A stretch of DNA of 64,000 bases from Erythroxylum novogranatense (GCA_029891385.1 CM057233.1:35323540-35387539); one strand, 5' to 3'. Positions 1 to 13,656 are shown, counted from the stretch's first letter. Program-made: numbers and translations. Notes: generated by a model from the letters alone, not told the origin.

Positions 1-705
1 TCCAAAATTTTCAGAACATCAAATCACCATCCAAGCATCTCTAGGTCATTTCATGACAATCAAATTAATTTAGGAATCACCCAAAAATTATTTTGATCAC
101 TGAAACACCAAAATGACATATATGACTTCTAAAATATTTCTAGAAATAAAATTTTGAGAAAAACCATTTAGGCATGTATAAAACATTAAATTAACACATT
201 TTATCACATAAAAATATTTTTAAGGCTCTGAAACCGAAATATAAATATACAAAACATCAAATAAAATGATCCTACAATTTCTAGAAAATTGTACAAATAT
301 GAAAATTGTTTGATAAAATTATTAAAACATTTTAATAATTAAACAAAAATTACGGAGGTGTAAAAACATCCCAAATATGTTCACATAATTTTTCTAGCAT
401 CAAATTCCACGAAAACCATTTGTAACCTCATCAGTTTAGCCAATAGACATCATACACACAACCAAAAGATAGATTTCATGCATGTTCTTGTAAATTCGAA
501 ATTAAATATTTTAATCAAATTAAAATTATTTTCAATCACACTAAATCATTCATGTACAATCTTATGAACATATTGGTGAAAGAAAATTGTTAAAACCATT
601 TTTCTATAATTAATTTCGTACAAAACATTATAGGATCCTAAGTTGTCACAACTATGAAAATAGTTTTCACATGTCGTGTATTCTACATCTAACAAGGCAC
701 AAGAT
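1..705 (-). other. Copia A1 untranslated leader (partial)
   Basis: This stretch lies on the gag side of the primer site at 706-718 and belongs to a minus-strand Copia element whose body continues beyond the left edge. It is very AT-rich, has no ORF of note, and no gag motif is reached. Its base composition and position resemble the leader of the related element A2 around 26.9-27.5 kb. Assignment is by position next to the LTR and PBS, not by coding content. Confidence 0.6.
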
Positions 706-718
706 GGCTCTGGTACCA
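706..718 (-). other. Primer-binding site of Copia A1
   Basis: On the minus strand this reads TGGTACCAGAGCC, one base away from the usual plant initiator-tRNA-Met primer site TGGTATCAGAGCC. It lies one base past the LTR end at 720. It marks the neighbouring repeat as a 5' LTR in minus orientation. Confidence 0.75.
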
Positions 719-719
719 T

Positions 720-2443
720 TGTAAGATTTTGATTTTGCATCTCATACATAATATAGATCAAATATATGCATTGGAAAATAAAACGGAACCTTAAGAAAAC
801 AGATCTACTAATGCATATAGTTGTAGAAAATAAAAACACGAAATGTAAGATGTTTACATACCTATGTTTACATACCTTTCAGACAATCTCCTTCTTTCTT
901 TAATCTTCTCTGCATTGGATTGTCGTAAACCATAACGATCAATATAGACCATCTCTAATGAAACTCCACATAAAGATAGAAGGATGAAACCTCACTAGGA
1001 GATGGCTAGAATTCTTTCTTTGTACTAGCAAAGACAAGAACTCTTGTAAGAGTTAGAGAGAAAAAGATTGTGTGTGTAAGAAAGAACTTTTCTTTCACCT
1101 GTGTCTTACACAAGATGCCTAAAAATCATCTCTATTTTCTACACCATTTGTCCTTCCATGACCCCTATCAATAATGGAGAGTTATGGGAAGTTAATGATC
1201 ATGAATATCGTGCATTAACGGAAGTTATGTGAAGTTAATGATCATAAATAACATGCATTAGTGAAAGCTTTGGGAAGTTAGTGTCCAAATTGGCAGCTAA
1301 CAACATTTGTTTCTAATCCACTCCATGCAACATTTTCTACCACGATCACATCTTGATGCAATCCCAAAATACTCTCTCATATCTTAAATCACCATTCAAG
1401 ACCATTTTACTTATCCTTCGGATCCCCTATGTGTGTGACACATTAGGTTCCCAGTTATGTTGGCAACTTAAATTTGCACTTAATTCAAGTAAGTCAAGAG
1501 CGGTATTTAGCAACATGTCATGACCCCCAATTGATCAAAAAGTCAATGGTTTGACCACGAACCCTTCCATACGCAATGTTTCCATACAATCCATCCTTTC
1601 ACCATCTATACCCCACTTAGTTTAGAGTATGGTCAAAGTGACAACCACACTAGACTAACTACACCATATCTATTCTAACTGATATTAAATTTTATGCTGA
1701 GGATCTCATTACTCTATGAATCATTAAAGACTATCTTCATGACGTATATCTGCTCTAGCCAGACACTCCTGAGTAATGACCCCAACAAAAGGTCGTGGGT
1801 ATCATCTCCTTCTATCAAAAGTGGTGAATCCTTTATTGGCTACTCAGTTACCTCTAAATACCTCAAGTTATACCTAATCACCACTCTATGAGTAAACCTT
1901 AAAAGGCACCGATGAATGGAGTCAAAGCACAGGATTAGTATTCGAGATATCTTTGAGCACCTCAAGTCAAAAGATACTTGCACTATTTCTATGATGAGAC
2001 TATCATTGACATTTGGATAGAATATCCATATGATTGTCTCATAGTAGGCCGATCCAATATACTTACTACCCTTAGTAAACATCTACATGTTAACTCTAAA
2101 CAACTTATGTCTATAGCTTATGAGATCTACTGCTTGATCTAATCAAGGAGTATAACATGTGCTAGTCTATCTAGATAAATGATATCCCATCTGATTAATC
2201 CTATGACTAGGGAAAGTTTAGATTCTAACATAATTACACATGATAGGAATCTCATTATCATGATCTCAGCATGATTTCCTCCATGCTATGTTTTGTATCA
2301 AGGACTTCATTAAATCAATTTAAGATCAACATCAAATCCATAAATGTATGAAAATCAAAATAATGAAAATTTTCTTTATTAATCATAAAAGGATTTATAC
2401 AATAAGTGCTAAAGGTGATTGCCTTTAGATCACTTCTCTAACA
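720..2443 (-). repeat. 5' LTR of Copia A1
   Basis: The 1724-bp LTR is bounded by TGTAAG at the low end and TCTAACA at the high end, giving TG..CA ends on either strand. From about 1380 to 2443 it aligns by eye with the LTR of A2 (28190-28270 joined to 38547-39549), sharing blocks such as the track 'tcatgacccccaattga' and the terminus 'gattgcctttag'. Part of 890-1100 also resembles 24905-25060. The pentamer after the LTR (GAGAA, 2444-2448) would be one TSD copy; its partner lies outside the window. The element sits in the gag of Gypsy H. Confidence 0.8.
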
Positions 2444-2448
2444 GAGAA

Positions 2449-4030
2449 TTCCTGTATGAGTATTAGGAGCACTTCAGGCAATTACGTGCTAGTTGTCCTC
2501 ACCATAATATCATAAAATAACTCCTTATTTAATGGTTCTCCTAAGGATTATTGCCTATGGATAAAGAGCTTGGTAGATGCAGCAAGTGGTGAAGCATTGT
2601 GTGAAAAGACTTTTATAGAAGCAAGAATTTTAATCGAGTGTATGACAGCAAACACTTAATAATTTGGCACTAACAGTGATGATCATCAGGTAAATAAAGT
2701 AAACAATTCATCCATACAATATCATTTAGATAAACCAACATCCTTTTTTAGGCTAATTACTACAAGGTAGGTATAGGTGAAAACTTGTGGTATATTTGAA
2801 AAAGCAAACCATTTAACAGATGGGTGTCTAACTCTGCAAGATGGAAACAAAGAGTATGTCAATGCTACAGAGGAAATTCTTCCTAACAATAAAAACCATA
2901 TTTATGGACCTATAACCCAAGTTGGAGAGATCATCTGAACCTAATTTATAAAGGGAATAGGTAGCAAAACTACTTCCTAAATAGGCTACAATGTGTACAA
3001 CAATTTTAACCCAGACCCTAAACCTCCTCCTCTACCGCAGGGTACATCATTAGAAGATATAACTAAGTCTCTTGCAACTAACACTTTGTAATTCCCATTA
3101 GATGTACAACAGTTTCAATAAGAGAACAAATCTAATTTTCAGGAGATAAATTCTAGATTTTAGAATTTATAGAACTAAGTGGGTCAAACAGTAGTTGCTA
3201 TTAATTGTTTAGAAGCTCAAAAAGGAGGAAAAATACTATCATAACCAGAGATACATATGAAGAATGTTAATGCAATCACTTTAAAAAGTGGTAAGAAGCA
3301 TAAGGATCATGAGAGGGCTACATAATGGATGGCTAGTGAAGAAGAAATTAAGAAGGAGCTTGAACAAGAAAGAGATATATTACTCAAATTTAAAGAATGA
3401 ATTCCCAATTATTGTTAAGACTAACCCTCCACCTTTCTTGAGCAAGTTAATAAAGTAAAACAAGAAAGGTAAGGATAAGGAGATCTAGCATATTAGATGT
3501 GACTAAGCAAGTGCTGACATATATGAAATTCCTTAGGGAATTGTACAATAATAAAAGAAAATTGAGAGGTAATGAAATAATTAGGATGAGTGAAACTATT
3601 TCAGTGATCTTTAAAATGAAAATACCTCCTAAGTGTAAGGATTCAAATATGTTTACCATTCCTTATAAAATTGGTAACACTATGGTTAAATAGGATCATC
3701 AATTAATGTTTTGCCTTATTCCATTTATGCTTCTTTAAATTTAGGCATGCTAAATAAACTAGTGGTATCATACAATTGGTTGATTATACTAATGCTTATT
3801 CAGATGGGGTGATTAAGGATGTACCTTTGCAGGTTAATAAATGAATATTTCCTACCAATTACTATATGATAGATATGAATGATGAAAATTCCTATAATCC
3901 CATACCTATCTTAATAGGGAAACTATTCATTAACATGACCCAAACTAAGAAAAATGTTTGTTAGAGTAACCTTAGGATGGAATTTGATAGGGAAGTTACT
4001 GATTTCAATATTTTTATGTTAATAAGCACC
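2449..4030 (+). pseudogene. Gypsy H gag and protease remnant (Tat/Athila-like)
   Basis: Conceptual translation, with many stops and frame changes, gives gag-like blocks in the order expected for a plant Tat/Athila Gypsy element: a DAASGEALCEKT block near 2575, a TCGIFEKANHLTDGC block near 2790, SLEDITKSLATNT near 3050 and NAITLKSGK near 3275. A protease-side block follows: KFLRELYNNKRKLRGNE (3525-3575), IPPKCKDSNMFTIP (3620-3665) and a degenerate ASINVLPYSIYASLNLG (about 3690-3745). MEFDREVTDFNIF near 3975 matches the usual end of this domain. The catalytic Asp region is damaged. Capsid and maturation protease functions are those of the family; this copy cannot encode either. Its left end is cut by A1. 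Confidence 0.75.
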
Positions 4031-4159
4031 CAAAAATGACCATTTTGTTTTTGTAATTAATGTGATTGACCTTTCAATACACCAAGGTTCTGAGTGGAAG
4101 AGTACAGATAAATTGGACGCAATTTCAAAAGAGAAGACCAAAGCTTTTAATGTCTAGAG

Positions 4160-4310
4160 GAAAAGTTCAATTTTAGTTAGAAAAGTTCTTCTTTATTGCT
4201 CTAGATATAAAATATTTTCTTATACATTGCGTCCTTATAAGGTTGATCCTTTTGTGATTAATAATGTCTCTCCCTATAGTGTAGTAGAGATTAAACATGA
4301 AAATAGGAAA
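4160..4310 (+). pseudogene. Gypsy H integrase C-terminal remnant
   Basis: Translation gives VLLYCSRYKIFSYTLRP, then PFVINNVSPYSVVEI. This matches the extreme C-terminal block of plant Athila/Tat polyproteins (family form VLLYDSRL..FPGKLRSRW..GPF). It follows the protease remnant by only about 150 bp, where a complete element would carry RT, RNase H and integrase over roughly 3 kb. The pol core has therefore been deleted from this copy. Confidence 0.65.
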
Positions 4311-6045
4311 GACATCAAAAGTGAGTGGTCATCAACTCAGGCGTTATACTGATAATTTTGAAGTGGAGAATGCAAAAACTATGATACCTAGAGATCAAAG
4401 TTTTACCATATGATGAGGAGAACATGGAGTCGAGCCAACGATAGTAAACAAAGATGATGCTTATGAAGTAACCCAAAAGGAGTTTGTTCCTTTTCATCTA
4501 CATTTTTGCAATTATTCTTTTTGTTAAATGCTCCATTTTTTACTTTTAATGTTACATTAAGGATAGTGTAAGTTCTAAATGTGGGGGTGGCGCAATGTTT
4601 TTTCAAAGGTTTGAACTTCTTTTTGCATGTTAAGAAAACTTCTCTTCTTTCTTGCTTATAGGACTATAGAGTTACAATTAGAAAACATACTTAACTGGAA
4701 AAATTCATGGAAATTTGCATATGGCATTTTACTTTTTTGATTGTTCAATGTGCATTTTATTTAAAAGAGTAATGATTAGTGGGTAGAAATAAGTCATTGA
4801 GAGTTTGAGCCTTTTATACTATCACGTCCATATCAGTCTTATTGTCTTTTGTTCATGTATAACCTTCATAACATATACATTTAACTTTACCTTGATTTTT
4901 TATTCGGACCACATTTTTATATTATTCATTAACATGGAAATAATATGTGCATTCTTTGTTTTATAAGCTACATTAGCCAAATAGCCTACCTGATGACATG
5001 ATTTATTATGTTGTTAAGCCCATTGAGCTTTATTAGCTTTTTTATGTTAATCACATTACGAGCCATTAACCTAACCAAACACATTACCTAAGCCTTAGAA
5101 TTAGTAGATCACTTATGAATTTTGATGTTTGTGGATGCTAAAGAACATAAGTGTTGAGGTGTGCATATATATGGGTTGGTTATAATTGATGGAATGTGGT
5201 TTTTTTCTTTTAACAATGAATTCCATCATTGATGTAGTTTCTTTCAATTTGTCTTTAAAAAATAAAAGAAACGTAAAAGAGAAAAAAAGGGAAAATTTTA
5301 TTAAGTGGGGAAATCAATTATTTTGCGAAGTAATTCATATCAGTCTTCCCTCCTAAAGTTGTAAGTGGGAATTGATTTTGATGCAAATAAGGGATAAGTT
5401 GTTATGAAGGATAAATTTTATGCTTATAATGTATTGTCTATCATTGATTTTTATGATTGATTTCTTGTAATTGTTTATGCTTCATATGGCTTATGGTATG
5501 AAGGCTTAAATCTAAACTGTGAAATAAAGTTTTTTCATTCATCATAGTTGATGGTACTCAGTTTTGAGTGGATGTTAATTTTTGTACTTGATACTCCTTT
5601 AAGTGTTTTTCCTGCTTCATTAGCTTTAATGACTTTTGAAACATGATAAAATACTTTTCACCTTAACTTTTGTCCCTATTATAACCTTAAAATGTCCATT
5701 AATTTATTATTATGCATGTGAATCTTTACTAGTGGAGAACTAAAATGATATTCAAATTCATGGAATGCATTGATCATAAAATATATTTGAGTGTACCTAT
5801 CTTCCTATAGATTTATCTTATTATTAAACACAATTATTCAAGATCTACCCCTAAATTGCTTAGTTTTTAAGGGAATTGTTGTTGATTGATCATGAGTAAA
5901 ACATTGAATGTTTAATTCTTGTCATGGTTTTGAAAGTTATTCCTCATTTCTTATGGCTATCTATTCTTAGGAAATATGAAAAAGGAGTAAGTTTTTTAGA
6001 TTTAGATTTAGATTTTTAGTTTTATCTAAGGATGGTCAAAAGCTA
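4311..6045 (+). other. Gypsy H 3' non-coding region
   Basis: No ORF or domain is recognisable between the integrase remnant and the polypurine tract. A purine tract GTGGGGGTGG occurs at about 4582-4591, resembling the one before the LTR, and may be an internal or duplicated PPT. Long untranslated 3' regions are usual for Tat/Athila elements. Confidence 0.5.
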
Positions 6046-6059
6046 AGTGTGGGGGAACT
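6046..6059 (+). other. Polypurine tract of Gypsy H
   Basis: AGTGTGGGGGAACT lies directly before TGATAAG. A GTGTGGGGGA tract followed by TGATAAG is a common PPT/LTR junction of plant Tat/Athila Gypsy elements. Confidence 0.7.
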
Positions 6060-7387
6060 TGATAAGTTATTGATTGAGTGTATATTTACTCCCTAATACT
6101 TAGTGATTAATATTATGATGTGCTTAAGATGCTTATTTTAGTTCATATTTCGTTTTAGGAACAAGTTAAAGGAGCAAGAATAAAAAATGAGCTAAAAACA
6201 TATTCCTTTGAGTCTTTCTGTTGGTATTCAATCTTATTTTCCTTTGTGGAACAATAAGGAGATGAATTAGGGTGAATATAAGACCAAGAATGAAAGAAAT
6301 AAAGTTTTACAACTTACATGATTTGGTATGGGCCCATGTAACTCAGTAAAAGTGTGTAGGAGCTCAAAGATGACATTTCAACACCTCTATAACCTACATG
6401 ATCATCTGTGGAAAGCTCACATTTCTTGTAATTTTCAAACACACAGTTACCTACACTCCCATGTAGCTAACCATGTAGTGTGACAAAACCTAATTTTTAC
6501 TATAAAGGGGCATTTAAAAGGCTAAAGGAGGTATGAAGAGTTTAAAGACATGAAAGAGGGTAAATTGCTTACCCTTGGGAGAGCTATGAGGAGCTAAGCT
6601 TCATCCTTTTGGTTTGAAAGGGATATCACGACTGATAAACATCTTTGGCCTTTTTTAAATCTAGTATTTTTATTCACACTCTTTTGAAATTGATTGTGTT
6701 ATTATATGATTAATGTTTTGGGATTTATGTATGAATGATTTAAACACTTAAAATAGATTATTTATATATTAACCCATTGCTAGAATCTACATTGCAATAT
6801 GTAATCATTGTACATTTGAATCACTTGTGATAAGTACTGGTCGAGCATCATTAGGGATATCATAGAATAGGTTAAATGACCCTACCTTATATGGGTGTTG
6901 CCTAAATTAACTTTTTTTTCCTATTTCATAATGTGGTTGTCATACTAAATCTAAAGAGCTTATTCTAGGTTGTTGATAGTTATACCTAATTAAAGAGCTT
7001 ATTTTAATTAGATACAACCTAAGAGAAAACTACGGTTAAAAACGATTGTTGTCAATCTATGGTTGGTAATTTCAAGGAGAGGTCCAAAAACAACATAACG
7101 ATTGATCGTGCATATTAGTGTGAAGGTTATCATTGAGTTGTGAACCGTGTTTGAAACTCATTGGTTAATTTTATCACTTTTGTACTCTTTGATTTGTTTT
7201 ACTTTCATTAGTTTTACTTTATTTTGCTATTCAAATTCAGCCAACCCCTCCCCCAAATCCTAAACATTGATTTATTCATTACAAAGGCTAGACACACACT
7301 CTCTGTGGATACAATTATTGCTCACCACTATTACAAATTTAGTTATGCAAGGTTAGGTTTTATTTCTAGTGTGTTTGATGCGCATCA
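6060..7387 (+). repeat. 3' LTR of Gypsy H
   Basis: The start TGATAAGTTATTG directly after the PPT is firm. The end is placed at GATGCGCATCA (7377-7387), which resembles the usual end of this LTR type, but no second LTR or TSD is in the window to prove it. There is no ORF of note inside. Confidence 0.6.
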
Positions 7388-9454
7388 CTCATCGTAATGT
7401 TGACCTAAAATTTACGCCAATAGGAATCCATTCCCTTTTAGAATTTTTTTACTTTGATTTTCATGCATATGTCACTTTGAAAGTATACTCCATAGTCTCA
7501 AAGTTTTCATTCAATCTTATAATAGGAATTGTATTAGGAAGATGTGTCATAGGGTTTATCAAAATATAGAAAAATGAAAATTTTACCTGTGATGTCTCTG
7601 CAGTGTCTTGATTTATACAAATTGGTTTACAAATTATTTTACCCATTTTTTTATGTTCAAAGAAGTGGAGTCTCATATTGGAACTGGATGATGTAATGTT
7701 TAAAGTGAAGGTTAAAGATCTGCAAAAGGATTGGAAGAAGACGTTATTTGAGGAGTTTAAGGTAAAGGAGAAATTTAGAGTTAAAACTTGCCATTTATCC
7801 AGCGGACAAAGACAATAAAAAGTCACAAGAAAAAGAAGAGGAGCAAACCATGAGCTTAAGAGAAGAAGTAGTTTGAGAAGAGTTAAAATTGATGTGGAAA
7901 TTGAGTTATTCTCTACAGTGCATAAGCTTCATGTAGAGATAGACGATTCACTTGGTGAAAGAATGCTAGAGTGCAAATAAGAGCTAAGAGCATTCAATTG
8001 GGATAAAAAGGGAGGTGAGAAAAATGTATAGGATGCAAGGATGAGAAGATGAGTTAGGTTAGCAAGAGCTACAAAAGATGCTCAAAGCTATATGGGTGTT
8101 AGAGATACTAACCATTCTTCATATTAAGGAGGAGGGGAAAGGAGAAGAGAAAGCTCAGGATAGAGCATTGTCATTCCATTTGAGGACACTCTTATTAACT
8201 TATGAAGCTATATGTTCTGCTATGTAATTTGTAAAGATTAAGTTGTTCTAAAACTTAGATTTTTCAATACTTTCCTTATTGGAACCCTTGACTAATGCAA
8301 TCATTTTATTTTCTAAAAAATTAGAAAATATTTTTTGTCAAGAAAATTTAATATGATAAATATGGAAGAAGTAAGTATTTTTTAGATAAAATAATAATAT
8401 GAAATAAGTAAAGGATTACAATTATACAATTACGTTTCATTAAAAATTCTTAAGAAATTAAATTAGTGTAATAACTTTCTTACTTTCTTTCATCTTCAAG
8501 TTATCATGAATTTTAAGAATCGAATAACATAATTGAAGTATTAAAAAATAATTGAATACCTTATTAATGAGATATTTTGCTTATAATCTAATGTAGCATT
8601 TGTTGTTGGTAAACTTACTAGGTATATTACCAAATTCATGTAACAAGCTTTCACATAATGTTTGAAACATTATACAATAACTCAAGGAAATTTTGAGATA
8701 TGTAATAATTATAAAGGATATTCTTTTAGTCTTATGTAAGATAATTAAAATTTAAATTAATATAATAATAATTTGATTGTAGTTTTCAAATTTACTTGCT
8801 TGAAATGATCTAGTTAAGAATTAATAAATAGTAACATATTTTGAACTTATTATTAGTTATTCTATCTCATTGTTTCTTTTAGCATAAAATTTAACAATTA
8901 TCTTTATATAAAATGTACGAGTTTCTACTCTAAAACTTCAATATCATTATCAAGATCCATCTTAAGTAAATGTTTTCAACTTCTACTATAAAATTCATAT
9001 CCAAAATTTCCCTCTTCCACTTGCTTGATTTCATTCTTATAACCCTCTAATTAAAAATTAGACTAGAGTTGCTACTTATATTTTTTATTGTTGATGTTAC
9101 TTTCCAACTTTGTTTTATCTCAAGTGTTATATATCAAGCAACTTTCACTTTTTTCTCCTGGGTTTTATTTATAAAAAACAGCTTTCACTTATGTGAGACT
9201 TTAAAATTTTGAGATTATAATTCTTATCATTTAATAAAATTTAACACGTTAAAGAGATTTTTAAGGTTGTTGATAGAATTATATATTTATATTGGATCTT
9301 TGAAGGCATATGATAGAATAATAGTGGTGATAGTACTTAAGGAAGAAAGGAAAATTTTAAAAAAGTATATAAGTTTAGTTTTTTGTTATCACTAAGCATT
9401 ATTTAGTAAACTAGGGGTAAATTTTTAGAGGAATATCTTGTTGAATTGATTAAA
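7388..9454. other. AT-rich stretch, no recognised gene
   Basis: Nothing was recognised. Between about 7660 and 8230 one plus-strand frame has long, basic, coding-like runs (for example KDLQKDWKKTLFEEF near 7715) broken by stops, which may be an old transposon protein. From 8230 to 9454 the sequence is extremely AT-rich without ORFs. It flanks the solo LTR F. Confidence 0.5.
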
Positions 9455-9459
9455 GTGAA

Positions 9460-12400
9460 TGTTGGACCCTGAACTTGAGGAATTGATGGTGATTTATTCA
9501 TGTGCAAAGAAAAAGAAAAATTCTTGAATTTGAAATGATTTATACAAGATTAAGGTAGTGAATATAGTAAGTTGATGAAGAGTGAAAATTTGATTTTGGT
9601 TTTTGATAATTATGAGATTTTTTAGTAAACTTGCTTGTTTAAGGGTACTATGAAATTTATGATGAATAAGGTGGTAGAAAATGAGTGACCGAACTGAGGT
9701 CAAGGCTTCACTCCCGTTTACTTTTTGATTTTGAAGCTATCTTTTGTAAACAAAGCTTTAGTTGCATTTTTGGAGCAAAAGTTACTGTTCATGTGTTTTC
9801 CTTTGTAATTTGAAATTTTTTTAAGACTTTAATGTATTGGGGCTAGAAATGCCCACTAAAGCTTTGTAGGAACTTATATTTTTTATATTAATGCAAGATA
9901 TTCAGATTTCCTTTGTGTTTGTCGAGGCTTGTTCCAAAAGATCACCTTGCTTGTTTTTTAAAATCTCCATAAGGGTAGGTTTTGTGTATGTTGGCTTTGA
10001 GGCAAATTCTGGACTGATATAGGTAATATTGGATCTAGTAACCTTCTTAAAAGTGGTAGAGAAAGTTCATAACTTTCTAACGATGCATAATATGCCATTT
10101 TTGGATGTAGAAATTGAAAGATATGCATTTTCGAAGGTTGTTTGTTGTTTAGTATGGAAATTTCAGGGCAGTAACTTCAATTTAGATTTTGACCCTTATA
10201 GAGGTAGAAATTGTTCTTAGGGTCTTCATGAGGGTTGTAGATTCTGTTTTTATATTTCTATTGATATAAAGGATGACATTTTTGGACAATGGAATAGAGA
10301 ATTATGATATTTAGAGTTTCTATCATTGTGTAGGATGATGTTGATCTGACAGATACTTTGAGGTGATTTTTGACTTCTTTAGAGGCAGATCTGGTTCTTA
10401 AGCTCTTCATGGAAGTTATAGAGTTTTCTTTTAGCTTTCTATTGATACCAAGTTTGTTTAATTTGAAGTTTTAAGTAAGAAGTTATGAATTGGAGAAGTT
10501 GGGTGTCGAAAGAAAAAAAGACCAGAGTTTTCCAGGTCAACCACTGTAATCTACTTAGTCGACTAATAGTCTTCGACTAGTCGACTGATGCATGTAATTT
10601 TTACATGCATTAATAGTCATGTTTTCCTGACCCGACCTCTCTCCACTCTTTTGCTTATAACTTTTTTTTCTGACCTCCGATTGACCTGATTTTTGAAGCT
10701 TTGGATTCCTAAGACATTCCTCTACCTCTCCATGAAAATTTATGGATTTTGAGATTAAATTAAAAAAGATTGATTATATCAAAATGAGAAGATTGGTTAA
10801 AAAATTCTGAACATACTTCAGTATTTTAGTGATATCTCGATCTGTAGAGATCGAAATGGGGTTATTCTTATTCCTAATTAAACTAGAGACATAGGGCTAC
10901 AAGTTATCTAAAGGAATCAATTTTCAATTCAGTCCCTAAGATATTCAATTTCTGAAGTGAAATTGGGTATAGTGTACAATCTCGGTTTAGCAATAGTCTG
11001 AAAATTTTTGGGCCATAACGTTAAGATTTCTAAACCAAATTGAGTTTTTTTAATGTCATTAGAAACATAAGACATAGAGGAACATTTTTATAGAAGGAAG
11101 TATTATCAAATTGTTTCATTTATCTGATCAAAATAAGGAGTTAAGATGTCAGTTTTAAAGATAAAATAAGGGCAAAGTAGGAAGATCACTTAAGTTGTTA
11201 AGTTGTAAGGCTTATAAGGAGGGGTAATTTGGTCTTTTGGCTTCATTAAATGAAAGAAATAAAGCTAGGAGTTGTGAGACGAAGAAGAGAAAAAGAAGAA
11301 CAAACTTAGGGTTTCATCTTTTCTTCCTTTAGAAGAGTGTTTTCAAGAGTTTTTCAAGAAGGAAAACAAGAAAGAGGAAGATTTGATATTCCTTTATAGC
11401 TAATGAACACAAAAATCGTGGGAAGAGATTTAAGGTAAGTTGTTTCAAATCTTATGGAATTTTGAAGGGGGTTTGGTTCAAATGACTTAAGAAAAGTATC
11501 GGAATGGTTATTCTAGGATAAATTTCATGTTTATGTTTCCTTAGGTTTTCCAATTTTTAAGATCCCTTTTGATTTAGGGTTTTGTGATTTTGAAGAAATT
11601 CAAAGGAGAAAAGAGGAGCTAGAGGAAAGGCATTTTGAGCAAGGTGCGCAAGCATGGAAATGAGGTGTCTTTCATGTTTACAATTTAAGAAATGAGCCAT
11701 AAAATGTTTTCCAAAAAAGCAAGGAATAAAGTTTGTTTTGAATTGAGAGAATAAAATGATCTAAAAGGCTTCATAAATATTGCATTATTGTTTTGAATGT
11801 TTTGTGTATGGAGGATATGATTTGAGTTGATGAGCCATGAATATGAAATGTTGTTATGTATAGATATAAGGAAAGTATGGAAAAGAAAGATAGGATTTGT
11901 GGTGAATGATCTGATGTTATAGAATATAAGGAGTCATATGAATTGAGGTTGAGTGTTGGATAAATTCCAATGGGAAGTTGAATCGTTTTGAATGATGTTG
12001 TAGTAGAGAAAATGAAGTTGGGATAAATTGTAAGTTTTGCATGAGAATAAAATATGTATGCTGATTTCCAAGGAAAAACTGTATTGATCTAGATGGAATT
12101 AGTCAAAGTTTCATTCATGAAAGTTATAGTATGACTTTATATCTTTCCAACGCTATAAAGTATGAAATTTTTGGATGTCGGAATTGAGAGATATGATCAT
12201 TACAAGTTAGGACGTCATATAGGAGGTTTCACCTGAAAGTTGCACTTACACGGCCTGTCCAAGTTAGTTCTTTTGGTCCATATTTTGACCCTTTAAACGA
12301 CAGAATTTCATTTTGTGGCCTTCAGGAAAGTTGTAGCCTTAGAAGTATTATTTCTAACCGTATAAAAATAAAGTCAATCCGACCTCCGTAGTGAGAGTTG

Positions 12401-13656
12401 TGGCATTTGCACCAGGGTATGGCCACGCCATTGAATAAATTGTGAGGAAATTTTTGGGATGTTATGTGAATGAAGATTAATATAGATGACGGCTAATGGG
12501 GGTTAAATGGATTACCCCTTCAAGGTAATAGGCACGCTCAATAAACTAGGGTCTAAGAGCTGCATTTTTGAAGAAGTTTTCTGATTTTCAATCGCATCAT
12601 AAGTGTTGCATCTATTGTTTATAAATGATTTGTGAAATCTGCTATATGTTTGCTTCATGATTTGTGTGATGATTTATGAAAAGTTATTTTGAAAGTGATA
12701 TCTTTGAAAAGATGCATGTTTATGAAACCATGCTTTCAAAAATGGTTTTCAAGATATACGTCAAGTACATAAAAAACAAGTTTTCAAGAAAAGTGCCTTT
12801 TTGGGCAACAGGTTTACAAGTTATGAAATATGTGTTATGTGGGTTTGTGGTGGTCCCCTAAGTTACGTCACGTGCACGTTGACCAAGTTAAAGGCTTCTC
12901 TCGCCTGCCTGCTAGTGGCATGGAGCTCCTTTATGGACTCCCATAAGTTCACGGCTACGCAAGACCATTATGTGGAAATGTGTAGTATGTTATGTTTTGG
13001 ATCCACCCGAACCAATTTGATGTGCTGATGTGCTCATGACATGTTTGCCAAGATTGATGCATACATGGTTTGTGCTATTTTGAATTGTTTGACAAATTGA
13101 GATTTTCATGAAATAAGGGTTTTATGATTTTTAAGTGTGAAATTACTATGGTTTCGAAATTGTACCATGTCAATGAGTCTTTAAAATGGTTTTTGCTTGT
13201 TTTTCAATTATAAACTTGTTACCCACGAGCCTTAAGCTCACCCCCCCCTCCCCCGTTCTCCCCATCTTCAGGTGTTGAGTAAGAGACCAAGTGACTAAGA
13301 TTCAAGGCACCAATCCAAGTTGCATATTTTTGTATTTTAAGATAGATTTTGTAACCATGGGGTTTTAGTTGTGTTTCAAGTATTATTAGTTCATGTGTCT
13401 TATGTACTTTAGGATGTTGAGGCGTTGATGTATTGTGGTTTGAAATGTCATTTTAGTTGTGTATGGAACGCTTATCTTCTGATGTTAATGAATTATATAC
13501 AGATGATGTTGAGCAGAAATTTAGATATGGTTGAATTGAAATTAAAGTACTTGAGGAAGTTATTGATTTGTGATGATAAGTCTTAAATGCGAGGTATTGT
13601 TGTGTTTTTGTAAGCTTTATGGTTCAGGGGTTGGGTTCCGGAAACGGGACCCAACA
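9460..13656 (+). mobile_element. Solo LTR F of the giant-LTR family
   Basis: The 4197-bp unit begins TGTTGGACCCTGAAC and ends CGGGACCCAACA. It is flanked by a perfect 5-bp duplication GTGAA (9455-9459 and 13657-13661). Its start resembles the U3 start of the LTRs of E, which read TGTTGGACCATGAA on the minus strand. Shared internal landmarks in the same order include the TATA-like TTATAAGG near 11215, the donor AAGGTAAGT at 11432, the GGCTTCTCTCGCCTGCC block at 12893 and the ACCCACGAGCCTTAAGCTC block at 13211. No internal domain or second LTR is present, so it is a solo LTR, normally produced by LTR-LTR recombination. Confidence 0.85.
11432..11440 (+). other. Consensus 5' splice donor in solo LTR F
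   Basis: AAG|GTAAGT matches the plant donor consensus, with the cut before 11435. It lies about 220 bp downstream of the TATA-like element (near 11213). The equivalent LTR position in both E LTRs also carries a donor (AAG|GTAAGA). Splicing itself is inferred. Confidence 0.45.
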
